From assembly GCF_020176955.2 (NCBI RefSeq), contig NZ_JAIUCZ020000019.1, forward strand, positions 1 to 64,000: 64,000 bases of DNA, in the 5' to 3' direction. The notes under the pieces are model-generated. The model worked only from the letters and a program-made list of their open reading frames with translations, made no database searches and had not been told where the DNA came from. The position numbers and the translations under genes were made by a program. This DNA comes from Nocardia sp. alder85J. GTDB taxonomy: Bacteria > Actinomycetota > Actinomycetes > Mycobacteriales > Mycobacteriaceae. Shown here one piece after another: positions 37,170 through 46,700 of the stretch (position 1 is the stretch's first letter; every line of letters begins with the position of its first letter).

Positions 37170-37562
37170 TCAGTAGCCCGCGCGCGGCTCGAAACCGGGC
37201 GCGTTCAGGGTCGGCGGCGCCGGTTTCGGCTGCGGAGCGGGCTGGGGCGCGGGGGCGACCGGCTGCGGGACGGGCGCCTCCACGACGGTCGTCGGTAACG
37301 GCGGGGGTGCGGGCGCGTCCACGGTGGTGGTCGCGATCGGCGCGGGCGCCACACTGCTCACCGGCGCCGCGCTGCTCACCGGACCCGGCCCGGCGGCCGG
37401 CACCGCCGGGGCGGCGGGTGCGGGTGCGGTGCTGCTGACCCCACCGCCCTGCGATTTGTCCGCCGCGGAGTCACCGCACGCCGCCACGCCCAGGAGGCAT
37501 ATTCCGACGGCCAGCGCGCTCGCCGCGCGGAGGAGGACGTTGCCCGAAGTGCGAATCTTCAT
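37170..37562 (-). CDS. Small Pro/Ala-rich lipoprotein
   Basis: A 130-residue exported lipoprotein. The signal peptide MKIRTSGNVLLRAASALAV leads to the lipobox LGVAACGDS. The mature part is low-complexity, rich in Ala, Pro and Val, with a PAPQPAPQPKPAPP stretch, and looks like a flexible wall-spanning linker. No enzymatic domain is visible. It is the first gene of the unit lipoprotein - SGNH - acyltransferase - ACT. Confidence 0.75.
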   Translation of the reverse strand: MKIRTSGNVLLRAASALAVGICLLGVAACGDSAADKSQGGGVSSTAPAPAAPAVPAAGPGPVSSAAPVSSVAPAPIATTTVDAPAPPPLPTTVVEAPVPQPVAPAPQPAPQPKPAPPTLNAPGFEPRAGY

Positions 37563-37657
37563 GGGACCCTCGAATCACTAACTGAAAAGCCCTCTGTTCA
37601 CTTCACGGCAGTCTACAAGCAGCTTCGGGCCACCCGGTCCGATTCGCCTGGATTCGA

Positions 37658-38911
37658 TCAAGCTTCGTGCAGGCTCACAGAGGCGATGCCCAGATCCTTG
37701 TCCCCGCGACCCGACAGCCCCAGCAACACCAGCGCCCGCGGCGGCAGCTCGCCGCGCTGCGCGCATTCCATCAGATATCCGACGGCATGGGCGGATTCGA
37801 GCGCCGGGACGATGCCCTCGGCATGCGACAACGCCTGGAATCCACGCAGCGCGGTGGCATCGGTGACCGCGTGGTACACCGCCCGGCCGCGATCCTTCAG
37901 ATAACCGTGTTCCGGCCCGACAGCCGGGTAGTCCAGCCCGGCGGCGATGCTGTGGGTGCGCGACACCTGGCCGTCGGCGTCCTGCAACAGATAGCTGAAC
38001 GAGCCATCGAGTTCACCGGGCGCACCCGCGGTGCAGGTGGCGGCGTGCTGCCCGGTTTCGATCCCGCGCCCCGCGGCCTCGACGCCGATCAGCGCGACCT
38101 CCGGATCACCGAGAAAGGCATGGAACAACCCGAGCGCATTGCTGCCGCCGCCCACGCACGCCACCACCCGGTCGGGCAGCCGCCCCTCGGCCGCGAGCAG
38201 CTGCCGCCGGGCCTCCACGCCGATCACGGCCTGGAAGTCCCGCACCATCGCCGGATACGGCGCGGGCCCGGTCACCGTGCCGAACAGGAAGTGCGAGGTG
38301 TCGGTGGCCGAGACCCAGTCCCGAACCGCCTCGCTCACCGCCCCTTTCACCTTGCCCCCGCCCGCCCGCACACCCCGCACCTCGGCGCCGAGCGCCCGCA
38401 TGTGCGCCACGGTCAGCGACTGCCGGCGCATGTCGTGCTCGCCCATGTAGACCACACAGCTCAGGCCGAGCATCGCGCGCACCGAGGCCACCGCCACCCC
38501 GTGCTGCCCCGCACCGGTTTCGGCGATCACCCGGGTCTTGCCCATCCGCTTGGCGAGCAGTCCCTGCCCGAGTGCGTTGTTGATCTTGTAGGCCCCGGTG
38601 TGGGCCATGTCCTCACGCTTCAGATAGACCCGCACGCCCGGCACCCCGAGCACCCGCTCGAAGCCCGGCACCCGATGCAGCCGGGTGGGCCGGCCGACCC
38701 GGTCGCGCAGCAGCGTGGCGAGCTCGGCGCCGAAGGTCGCATCGGCGCGCGCCCGGCGATAGGCCGCTTCCAGCTCGGTCAGCGCCGCCATCAGCGCCTC
38801 GGGCGCATACCGCCCGCCGTATGCGCCGAATCTTCCTGCCGCATCCGGCTTTTCACCGATCCGATCCGGGTCCGGCGCGGTCGGCCGACGGGCATCGACA
38901 GGCGAGGACAT
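37658..38911 (-). CDS. trpB: Tryptophan synthase beta subunit, stand-alone copy
   Basis: A 417-residue PLP enzyme joining indole and serine. RFGAYGGRYAPEALMAAL is the conserved N-terminus. The PLP lysine is in KREDMAHTGAYKINNALGQ; the usual TrpB1 motif has His before the Lys, here Tyr. IAETGAGQHGVA carries the catalytic glutamate, and CVGGGSNALGLFHAF binds the phosphate. The ATG at 38911 has AGGAGC upstream. No trpA, trpC or trpE lies nearby, which is unusual for an actinobacterial TrpB1-like protein, so it may be a second copy working on free indole. Confidence 0.85.
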   Translation of the reverse strand: MSSPVDARRPTAPDPDRIGEKPDAAGRFGAYGGRYAPEALMAALTELEAAYRRARADATFGAELATLLRDRVGRPTRLHRVPGFERVLGVPGVRVYLKREDMAHTGAYKINNALGQGLLAKRMGKTRVIAETGAGQHGVAVASVRAMLGLSCVVYMGEHDMRRQSLTVAHMRALGAEVRGVRAGGGKVKGAVSEAVRDWVSATDTSHFLFGTVTGPAPYPAMVRDFQAVIGVEARRQLLAAEGRLPDRVVACVGGGSNALGLFHAFLGDPEVALIGVEAAGRGIETGQHAATCTAGAPGELDGSFSYLLQDADGQVSRTHSIAAGLDYPAVGPEHGYLKDRGRAVYHAVTDATALRGFQALSHAEGIVPALESAHAVGYLMECAQRGELPPRALVLLGLSGRGDKDLGIASVSLHEA

Positions 38912-39033
38912 GGCACGCTCCTGAATCCGCTGCCGCGGGCCGAACCGACCGAATGGTCCGAGGTTAGCTCCACCGGCGAGCCGTTTCCGGGGCCCTGTTC
39001 CCGATCTTGGGAAGTGCCGGCCGTTGTTCCCGG

Positions 39034-39280
39034 GTGCACGAGCAGTTCGTGGCGTTACTGGTCGCCGAGGCCCGCACGCTGCGCGCGGGCGCCGATACCG
39101 CGGCCCCGATCGGCCGATCACCATGCCGTCGCAGGTCGAGGTGATCCGCCGGCATCTCACCGACGCCCTGGCCCGGGGCGGGCGCTGCTCGGCGGACCCG
39201 ACGCGATCGACGGCCGCCTGGTGCAGCCGACCGTCCTCACCGACGTGCCGGAGGACGCGGCGCTGACGCACCGCAGCTCA
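39034..39280 (+). pseudogene. Aldehyde dehydrogenase fragment with frameshifts
   Basis: Three frames must be joined to read a typical ALDH segment. VHEQFVALLVAEARTLRAGADTAAPIG begins at 39034. ITMPSQVEVIRRHLTDALARGGR continues in another frame from about 39117. ALLGGPDAIDGRLVQPTVLTDVPEDAALT continues in a third frame to about 39280. These match the stretch between the catalytic cysteine region and the EEIFGP motif of coniferyl-aldehyde-type ALDHs. The 5' and 3' ends are absent. A decayed gene. Confidence 0.7.
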
Positions 39281-39379
39281 CGGAACATCCCCGCTCGAAT
39301 ATCGTTCCGGCTCCGGCTCCGGCACGAACGGACCGGCCCGGTTTCCGCGTGGCTACGATCGGGTTGCTCCCTCCCCCGC

Positions 39380-39898
39380 GGGCCGAAGGGGCAGGTCGGC
39401 GCGGGCCTGGGCATGACCACCTCGACCGGCACCGTCACCCTGGTCCCGCCGACCAAGGACATCACCGCCACCGGTCAGGAAGAGGTGATCGACGGGGTGC
39501 GGATCGTCTTCCAGATGACCCCGGGCACCGAGGCGCCCTCGGAGATGAACTTCTACTTCCCCGAGCATCGGGCATTGTGCATGGCCGAGAACGCCACCCA
39601 CACCCTGCACAACATCCTCACCCTGCGCGGCGCGCTGGTCCGCGACGCGCACGTCTGGGCGCGGTACCTCAACGAGACGATCACCCTGTTCGGGCACGAG
39701 ACCGATGTCGCGTTCACCTCGCACCACTGGCCGATGTGGGGCGGCGACCGGATCACCGAATGGCTGACCCTGCATGCCGACACCTACGGCTACCTCCACG
39801 ACCAGACGCTGCGCATGCTCAATCAGGGCTACACCGGCATCGAGATCGCCGAAATGATGCAGATGCCGCCGGCGCTGGAAAAGAAGTGGAATCGGTGA
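39380..39898 (+). pseudogene. Alkyl sulfatase (SdsA/BDS1-like) fragment
   Basis: The open frame around 39380-39898 matches the middle of alkyl/aryl sulfatases of the metallo-beta-lactamase fold: TATGQEEVIDGVRIVFQMTPGTEAPSEMNFYFPEHRALCMAENATHTLHNILTLRG is the C-terminal half of the catalytic domain with metal-ligand glutamate and histidine, followed by TDVAFTSHHWPMWG and LHDQTLRMLNQGYTGIEIAEM of the dimerisation domain. The first ~270 residues with the THxHxDH metal site and the last ~280 are missing. An ATG at 39413 could start translation, but a functional enzyme is unlikely. Confidence 0.75.
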
Positions 39899-39928
39899 TG
39901 GACAAACCGGATCCGAGCTTCAATATCG

Positions 39929-40147
39929 TCACTCCCTGAGCGGCAACGGCTTTCCGGTCAGCCGGTGATCGCGGCGACGCTGCCGTAGGCGTGCGGTGAC
40001 GTAGCGCCAGACCGCGAGGTCGACCGCCTCCGGCGGCGGCTGCACCTCGAACGGTTCCCGGCACATCCCCGCCGGCAGCGCTCGCCAATCGGCCCGGGTG
40101 CCGCACACCCGGCCAGCACAGCCGGCGATCACGGTGGCCGCGCTCAT
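39929..40147 (-). CDS. Hypothetical 72-residue protein
   Basis: A short open frame with ATG at 40147 and stop at 39929. It encodes a basic, Arg-rich protein with three cysteines early on (IAGCAGRVCGTRADW, GMC) and a helical ARLRQRRRDHRLTG end. It superficially recalls WhiB (Cys spacing, Trp) but lacks the fourth ligand and the G-V/I-W-G-G turn, so no function is assigned. Coding status is uncertain. Confidence 0.3.
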   Translation of the reverse strand: MSAATVIAGCAGRVCGTRADWRALPAGMCREPFEVQPPPEAVDLAVWRYVTARLRQRRRDHRLTGKPLPLRE

Positions 40148-40237
40148 GGCCACGGCCGGATGACACTGCCGGCGACCCGGTCGTGTCGCCCCGACCCGCA
40201 CCAGACCGGCGGGTACGGTGACGCCGGTGAAGGCGCG

Positions 40238-40855
40238 ATGATCACCCGTCTGCGTTCCGTCATCCAGCCGCGCGCCCTCGACGCGCCGTACCGCCTGCTG
40301 GCCAGTGTGCTCGGCCTCCTCGCCCTGCTGGCGCTGCTCTCCGACCAGAGCGTGCTGGGCATGGTCGGCAAGGGCGTGAACTGGTCGACCGAGGGGTTCG
40401 GCATCGGCATCGTGCACAACATCGAACGATGGCTGCACGCCCCGACCCGGGCCGGACTGTTCCGGGCCGTCGCGGCCGCCACCGTCCTGGCCGGCGTGCT
40501 GACCGCCGGGCTCGGGGAGGACGAGCCCTGGTACCGCTGGCGCGGCGCGGCGATGGCCTGGATTGGGCTGGCCGCCCTGGTCGAACTGGACTCCGCCGCC
40601 ATGGCCCGGTGGCTGCCACCGATGATCTTCCTCGTCAGCGCCCTGTTCAGCCGATACGTGCTGCGGCGTGACCGGCCCGCCGCCCAGCGCTGGGCCTGGG
40701 GACGGACGATGCTGATCAACCTGCTGTGTGCCCTGGCCTACGCACCGATCTACCTGTCCGTCGCGGCGGTCGGACGGACGCAGGTGCCCTCGGCGCGCCT
40801 GCGCCGCTCCGCGTCCGGCTCGGACGACAGCGAGACCTCCGCCGAAACACCGTGA
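40238..40855 (+). CDS. Hypothetical four-helix membrane protein
   Basis: A 205-residue membrane protein of unknown function. Hydrophobic segments include LLASVLGLLALLALLS, AVAAATVLAGVLTAGLG, AAMAWIGLAALVELD, MIFLVSALFSRYVL and MLINLLCALAYAPIYLSVAAVG. The C-terminal 25 residues are hydrophilic and Ser-rich (SASGSDDSETSAETP). The start is ATG 40238 preceded by GAAGG. It is not obviously linked to the riboswitch-metE unit downstream (230 bp to the riboswitch). Confidence 0.65.
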   Translation: MITRLRSVIQPRALDAPYRLLASVLGLLALLALLSDQSVLGMVGKGVNWSTEGFGIGIVHNIERWLHAPTRAGLFRAVAAATVLAGVLTAGLGEDEPWYRWRGAAMAWIGLAALVELDSAAMARWLPPMIFLVSALFSRYVLRRDRPAAQRWAWGRTMLINLLCALAYAPIYLSVAAVGRTQVPSARLRRSASGSDDSETSAETP

Positions 40856-41084
40856 GGCCCAGCGGCTCCCGGCCCGTGCCGGGTGCGGCCGGTAGTGGCG
40901 GCAGCGCGGACGCCTCAGCCGGCGCGGCCCCTCGTGGGCGCCGCCGCGACCAGCGCCGAATTCGGCACCGAAGGATGAACGCGGCCGGGACCCGGGCGTG
41001 CGATCGCGCCTCGTATGCTGGACGGCGCAGCTGGTTCGCCCGTGGTGGAGCTGAGGAGCCCCGAACCCACCGCGCGGCGTCGAA

Positions 41085-41294
41085 GCCTGCGGCCGCGGAT
41101 TCGTCCCGGGCGCGGGTGAGAGGGAACCCGGTGGGAATCCGGGACTGTCCCGCAGCGGTGAACGGGAACGACAGCCGTCATAGGCACTGGGCAACCGCCC
41201 GGGAAGCGACGGCCGGTAGGACCAGCCTCGACCGATCGATGTCGGGGTCGTCCCTGCGGGGGCGGTGCCCGTGAGTCCGAAGACCTGCCGGTTG
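41085..41294 (+). promoter_or_regulatory. Cobalamin riboswitch (B12 element) controlling metE
   Basis: The conserved core is plain: AGAGGGAACCCGGTGGGAATC, then CAGCGGTGAACGGGAACGAC, then the B12 box AGCCGTCATAGGCACTGG, then GCGACGGCCGGTAGGACC, and the 3' GTGAGTCCGAAGACCTGCC. Adenosylcobalamin binding is expected to lower expression of the cobalamin-independent methionine synthase downstream. The 5' limit of the P1 stem is approximate. Confidence 0.95.
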
Positions 41295-41317
41295 CGCCGG
41301 ATACGCCGTATCCGGCG
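41295..41317 (+). terminator. Hairpin directly after the riboswitch aptamer (candidate expression platform)
   Basis: CGCCGGATAC and GTATCCGGCG form a perfect 10-bp stem around GCC immediately after the aptamer. A second small stem CACCC/GGGTG follows at 41323-41340. No U tract is present, so it may act as an attenuating hairpin or in ribosome-binding-site control; the metE start is 115 bp further on. Confidence 0.45.
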
Positions 41318-41432
41318 GTCGTCACCCCGTGGACAGGGTGGTACGCCGAAGGGAGCCGCGACGTGGCCGCGGCGGTTTCAGTGTGCGCTCGATGGGTGGC
41401 GGTCCTTCCCCTGCTGACGATGGAGCACAACA

Positions 41433-43703
41433 GTGCTGAACGCTGACAGAACCTTCACCGCGACGGTGCTCGGCGCACCGCGCATCGGCCCGCGCCGGCA
41501 GCTCAAGCGGGCCGTCGAATCGTATTGGGGCGGGCGCCTCGACGCGGCCGAGTTGCATCGCGTGGCGGCCGGACTGCGGACCGCGCAGCTGACGGCGATG
41601 CGCGACGCCGGGCTGGATTCGGTGCCGGTGGGCACCTTCTCCTACTACGACCACGTACTGGACACCGCGGTGCTGCTCGGGGCCCTGCCGCAGCGCGTCC
41701 AGGGCATCGCGGACGAACTGGACCGTTACTTCGCCGCCGCGCGCGGCACCGAGACGGTGCCGCCGCTGGAGATGACCAAATGGTTCGCCACCAACTACCA
41801 CTACCTGGTGCCGGAAATCGGTGCGGACACCAGGTTCTCGCTGCATCCGGACAAACCGCTGGCCGAACTGCGCGAGGCGCTGGCACTGGGTGTGCCGGCC
41901 CGGCCGGTGGTCGTCGGGCCGATCACCTTCCTGAAACTGGCCAAGACCACCGACGGGAGCGACGCCCTCGACCGGGTCGGTGACCTCATCCCCCTTTACA
42001 CGCAGTTGCTGGAACTGCTGGCCGCCGCCGGTGCGTCGTGGGTGCAACTGGACGAGCCGGCGCTGGTCACGGATCTGACCGCGCCGGAACTGGCCGCGGT
42101 GGAGACCGCGTACCGCACGCTGGCGGCGGCCACGTCACGGCCTTCCATCCTGGTCGCGAGCTATTTCGGGCGGCTGGGTACCGCGTTGCCGGTGCTGGCC
42201 GGGACCGGCGTCGAGGGCATCGCGGTCGATCTGGTGGCCGGTGGCGACGCCGATCTGCCGACTGCCCGGACGCTGACCGGCACCCTGCTGGTCGCTGGTG
42301 TCGTCGACGGGCACAACGTGTGGCGCATCGATCCCGATCCGGCGCTGGCCCGGCTGACCGAGCTGCGCGCTGCGGGAGTGCCCGTGGCGGTGTCGAGTTC
42401 GTGTTCGCTGCTGCATGTTCCGTACGGTCTCGCCGCCGAGCCCGACCTGGAACCCCGGCTGCGGTCGTGGCTGGCGTTCGGTGCGGAGAAGATCGCCGAG
42501 ATCCGGCTGCTCGCCACCGCCCTGCACGAGGGGCAGGACGGTGTCGCCGAGCAGCTCGGGGCCGCGCGGACCGCGGTGCGGGATCGCCGCACCGATCCCC
42601 GCCTGCACGTCGAACGGGTGCGGGCGCGGCTGGCCGGCCTGGACGCGGCCGACCTCGGCCGGGCCCCCGCCGAGGAGCGGCGCGCGGTGCAGTCGCGACG
42701 ACTGGGCCTGCCGCTACTGCCGACGACCACCATCGGCTCGTATCCGCAGACCTCTCGCATCCGGCTGGCACGAGCCGCGCTGCGGCGCGGCGAGATCGGC
42801 ACGGCGGAGTACGACGAGCGGATGCGCGCGGAGATCGCCGAGATGGTCGCGCTCCAGGAGGAGATCGGGCTGGACGTGCTGGTGCACGGCGAGCCCGAAC
42901 GCAACGACATGGTGCAGTACTTCGCCGAGCAACTGGACGGATTCGCGGCGACCGCCGAGGGCTGGGTGCAGTCCTACGGCACGCGCTGTGTGCGCCCGCC
43001 GATCCTGTTCGGCGACATCGTCCGGCCCGCGCCGATGACCGTGGACTGGATCACCTACGCGCAATCGCTGACGCCGAAGCCGGTGAAGGGCATGCTCACC
43101 GGGCCGGTCACCATCCTGGCCTGGTCCTTCGTCCGCGACGACCAGCCGCCGGCCGAGACCGCGCGCCAACTCGCGCTGGCCATCCGGGACGAGACGATCG
43201 ATCTGGAGGCGGCCGGGACGCCGATCATCCAGGTGGATGAGCCGGCGCTGCGGGAACTGCTGCCGCTGCGGCGGGCCGACCAGGCCGGATATCTGGCGTG
43301 GGCGGTGGCGGCGTTCCGGCTGGCGACCTCGGGGGTCGCGGACGCCACGCAGGTGCACACCCATCTGTGCTACTCGGAATTCGGTGAGATCATCGGCGCC
43401 ATCGCCGAACTCGATGCCGACGTCACCTCGATCGAGGCGGCGCGGTCGCACATGGAGGTGCTGGACGACCTCAACGCGGTCGGGTTCGATCTCGGGGTCG
43501 GACCGGGTGTGTACGACATCCACTCGCCGCGCGTGCCGAGTGTGGCGGAGATCGCGTCGTCGTTGCGGCTGGCGTTGAAAGCGGTTCCGGCGCAACGACT
43601 GTGGGTCAACCCGGATTGCGGGTTGAAGACCCGAGGCGCCACGGAGGTGGTGGCGTCGCTGCGCAATCTGGTGGCGGCGGCCGCGGCGGTGCGGCGGGAG
43701 TGA
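41433..43703 (+). CDS. metE: Cobalamin-independent methionine synthase
   Basis: A 756-residue two-barrel enzyme transferring methyl from 5-methyl-THF-polyglutamate to homocysteine. The N-terminal barrel holds SYYDHVLDTAVLLGALP and MTKWFATNYHYLVPEI. The C-terminal barrel holds TTTIGSYPQTSRIRLAR, VHGEPERNDMVQYFAE and the zinc ligands in QVHTHLCYSEF (His, Cys), the following acidic stretch, and NPDCGLKTRG (Cys). The start is GTG at 41433. The upstream B12 riboswitch implies repression when cobalamin is available and a B12-dependent MetH elsewhere. It converges with pyc; a shared hairpin lies between. Confidence 0.96.
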   Translation: MLNADRTFTATVLGAPRIGPRRQLKRAVESYWGGRLDAAELHRVAAGLRTAQLTAMRDAGLDSVPVGTFSYYDHVLDTAVLLGALPQRVQGIADELDRYFAAARGTETVPPLEMTKWFATNYHYLVPEIGADTRFSLHPDKPLAELREALALGVPARPVVVGPITFLKLAKTTDGSDALDRVGDLIPLYTQLLELLAAAGASWVQLDEPALVTDLTAPELAAVETAYRTLAAATSRPSILVASYFGRLGTALPVLAGTGVEGIAVDLVAGGDADLPTARTLTGTLLVAGVVDGHNVWRIDPDPALARLTELRAAGVPVAVSSSCSLLHVPYGLAAEPDLEPRLRSWLAFGAEKIAEIRLLATALHEGQDGVAEQLGAARTAVRDRRTDPRLHVERVRARLAGLDAADLGRAPAEERRAVQSRRLGLPLLPTTTIGSYPQTSRIRLARAALRRGEIGTAEYDERMRAEIAEMVALQEEIGLDVLVHGEPERNDMVQYFAEQLDGFAATAEGWVQSYGTRCVRPPILFGDIVRPAPMTVDWITYAQSLTPKPVKGMLTGPVTILAWSFVRDDQPPAETARQLALAIRDETIDLEAAGTPIIQVDEPALRELLPLRRADQAGYLAWAVAAFRLATSGVADATQVHTHLCYSEFGEIIGAIAELDADVTSIEAARSHMEVLDDLNAVGFDLGVGPGVYDIHSPRVPSVAEIASSLRLALKAVPAQRLWVNPDCGLKTRGATEVVASLRNLVAAAAAVRRE

Positions 43704-43708
43704 GAGCG

Positions 43709-43744
43709 CATTCGTGGGCCCCGCCGCGACGGGGCCCACGAATG
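43709..43744. terminator. Bidirectional terminator hairpin between metE and pyc
   Basis: CATTCGTGGGCCCC (43709-43722) pairs perfectly with GGGGCCCACGAATG (43731-43744) around an 8-nt loop. It lies 6 bp after the metE stop and 5 bp before the pyc stop, so it serves both converging genes. Confidence 0.85.
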
Positions 43745-43748
43745 TGGT

Positions 43749-46700
43749 TCAGTCGGCGATCACCAGCAGCAGGTCACCGCCGTCGACCTCGTGGGTGGCG
43801 CCGATCGCGATCCGGTCGATGGTCCCGGCGCGCGGAGCGGTGATGGCGGCCTCCATCTTCATGGCCTCGATGGTGGCGACGGTGTCGCCCGCGGCGACGC
43901 GGTCGCCGACGGTGACGGTCACGGTGACCACTCCGGTGAACGGGACGGCCAGGTGCCGGGGGTCGGCGGGGTCGGCCTTCTCGGCGGCCGGGAGCTGGCT
44001 GCGGATGGCTCGGTCGCGCACCACGACCTGGCGGATCTGGCCGTTGAGCAGGCAGGTGACGGTGCGCATGCCGTGGTCGTCGGGTTCGGAGATGGCTTCC
44101 AGGCCGATCAGTAGCGTCACACCCTTCTCCAGCTGGACACGATGCTCCTCACCGTGACGCAGACCGTAGAAGAACTGATTCGCCGACAGACCCGAAGTGT
44201 CACCGAACTTCTCGCGGTGCGTGAGGAATTCGGCGGTGGGGCCGGGGAACAGCAAGCGGTTCAAGGTTTCTCTGCGCTTCAGGGACGAGTATTCCAGGGC
44301 CGTGGCGTCTTCGGTGGTGAGGGTCGTTTCTGGTTTGGCGGGGCCGCGTCCTTCCAGCGCACGAGTCCGGAACGGCTCCGGCCACCCACCCGCCGGAGTA
44401 CCGAGCTCACCACGCAGGAAACCGATCACCGAATCCGGAATATCGAACCGCGCAGGCTCCGCCGCGAAATCCCCGATATCCACACCACTACCCACCAACG
44501 ACAACGCCAGATCACCCACCACCTTCGACGACGGCGTCACCTTCACCAACCGGCCCAGCAACCTATCCGCCGCCGCATACTTCGCCTCCACCTCCTCGAA
44601 CCGGTCACCAAGCCCCAACGCGATCGCCTGCTGCCGCAAATTCGACAACTGACCACCAGGAATCTCATGCCGATACACCCGGCCCGTCGGACCCGGCAAA
44701 CCCGACTCGAACGGGCCATACACCCTCCGCAACGCCTCCCAATACGGCTCCAGATCACACACACCCTGCAAATCCAAGCCCGTATCGAACCGAGAATGCG
44801 CCGCCGCGGCCACAATCGCCGACAACGCCGGCTGACTGGTCGTCCCCGCCATCGGCGCACTGGCACCATCGACAGCATCCGCACCCGCCTGCCACGCCGC
44901 CACATACGCCGCCAATTGACCACCAGGCGTGTCATGAGTATGCACATGCACCGGCACATCGAAATTCCGGCGCAACGCCGTCACCAGCGCATGCGCCGCC
45001 GGAACCCGCAACAACCCCGCCATATCCTTGATCGCCAGCACATGCGCACCCGCATCCACCACCTGCTCCGCCAGCTTCAGGTAATAGTCGAGCGTATACA
45101 GATCCTCACCCGGATCCGACAGATCACCGGTATACGACAACGCCACCTCCGCCACCGCCGTACCCGTCTCCAGCACCGCATCGATCGCCGGACGCATCTG
45201 ATCCACATTGTTCAACGCATCGAAGATCCGGAAAATATCGACCCCCGTACCGGTAGCCTCCCGGACAAACGCCCGCGTCACCTGCTCCGGATACGGCGTA
45301 TACCCCACAGTATTACGACCCCGCAACAACATCTGCAAACAAATATTCGGCACCGCCTCCCGCAACGCCGCCAACCGCTCCCACGGATCCTCGAACAAAA
45401 ACCGCAACGCCACATCATAAGTCGCCCCACCCCAGCACTCCAACGACAACAACCCCGGCGTCAACCGCGCCACATGCCCAGCCACCTGCAACAACCCATT
45501 CGTCCGCACCCGCGTCGCCAACAACGACTGATGCGCATCACGAAACGTCGTATCCGTCACCGCCACCGCATCCTGCGCACGCAACGCACGCGCAAAACCC
45601 GTGGGCCCCAACTCCTGTAGTCGCTGTTTCGAACCGGCCGGGGCGGCGGTGGTCAGGTCGATCGCGGGGAGTTTATCGTGCGGATACACCGCCGACGGAC
45701 GCTCGCCGTGCGGCTTGTTCACGGTCATATCCGCCAGATAGCTGAGGATTTTCGAGGCACGGTCGGCCGAGGTGTGGCGGGTGAGCAACTCGGGCCGGTC
45801 GTCGATGAAGGAGGTGGTGATCCGCCCGGCTCGGAAGTCCGGGTCGTCCAGCACCGCTTGCAGGAAGCCGATATTGGTCGACAAGCCACGGATGCGAAAT
45901 TCGGTGACCGCGCGGCGCGCCCGCGCCACCGCGGTGGCAAAATCACGACCACGACAGGTCAGCTTCACCAGCATCGAGTCGAAATGCGGGCCGACCTCCG
46001 CACCGACATTGGCCCCGCCGTCCAGCCGCACACCCGCGCCGCCGGGGCTGCGGTACCCGGTGATCCGGCCGGTATCAGGACGGAACCCGTTCGCCGGATC
46101 CTCCGTCGTGATCCGGCACTGCAACGCCGCACCCCGAATCCGCACCGACTCCTGACTCAACCCCAGATCCGAAAGCGACTCCCCCGCCGCGATCCGCATC
46201 TGCGCCTGCACCAAATCCACATCGGTGATCTCCTCGGTCACCGTATGCTCCACCTGAATCCGCGGATTCATCTCGATGAACACATGATTCCCACGCTCAT
46301 CCAGCAAAAACTCCACCGTACCCGCACAGCTGTAACCGATCTCACGCGCAAACGCCACCGCATCCGCACACATCCGATCCCGCACCACCGGATCCAGATT
46401 CGGCGCCGGCGCCAACTCGATCACCTTCTGATGCCGCCGCTGCAACGAACAATCCCGCTCGAACAAATGCATCACATTCCCCCGACCATCGGCCAGGATC
46501 TGCACCTCGACATGCCGCGGATTCACCACCGCCCGCTCCAGGAACACCGTCGGATCCCCGAACGCCGACTCCGCCTCCCGCATCGCCGCCTCCACCGACT
46601 CCCGCAAATGCCCACGATCAGACACCCGCCGCATCCCCCGACCACCACCACCCGCGACGGCCTTCACGAACACCGGGAACTCCAACCCCTCCGACGCCAC

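Noticed and set aside
39929..40147. WhiB-like regulator
   Set aside because: Only three cysteines with wrong spacing and no G-[V/I]-W-G-G turn; kept as a hypothetical protein only.
44142..45620. 492-codon plus-strand open frame inside pyc, rich in Arg, His and Gln
   Set aside because: Artefact of the skewed block in pyc; no protein-like pattern, and the pyc carboxyltransferase domain is intact on the other strand.
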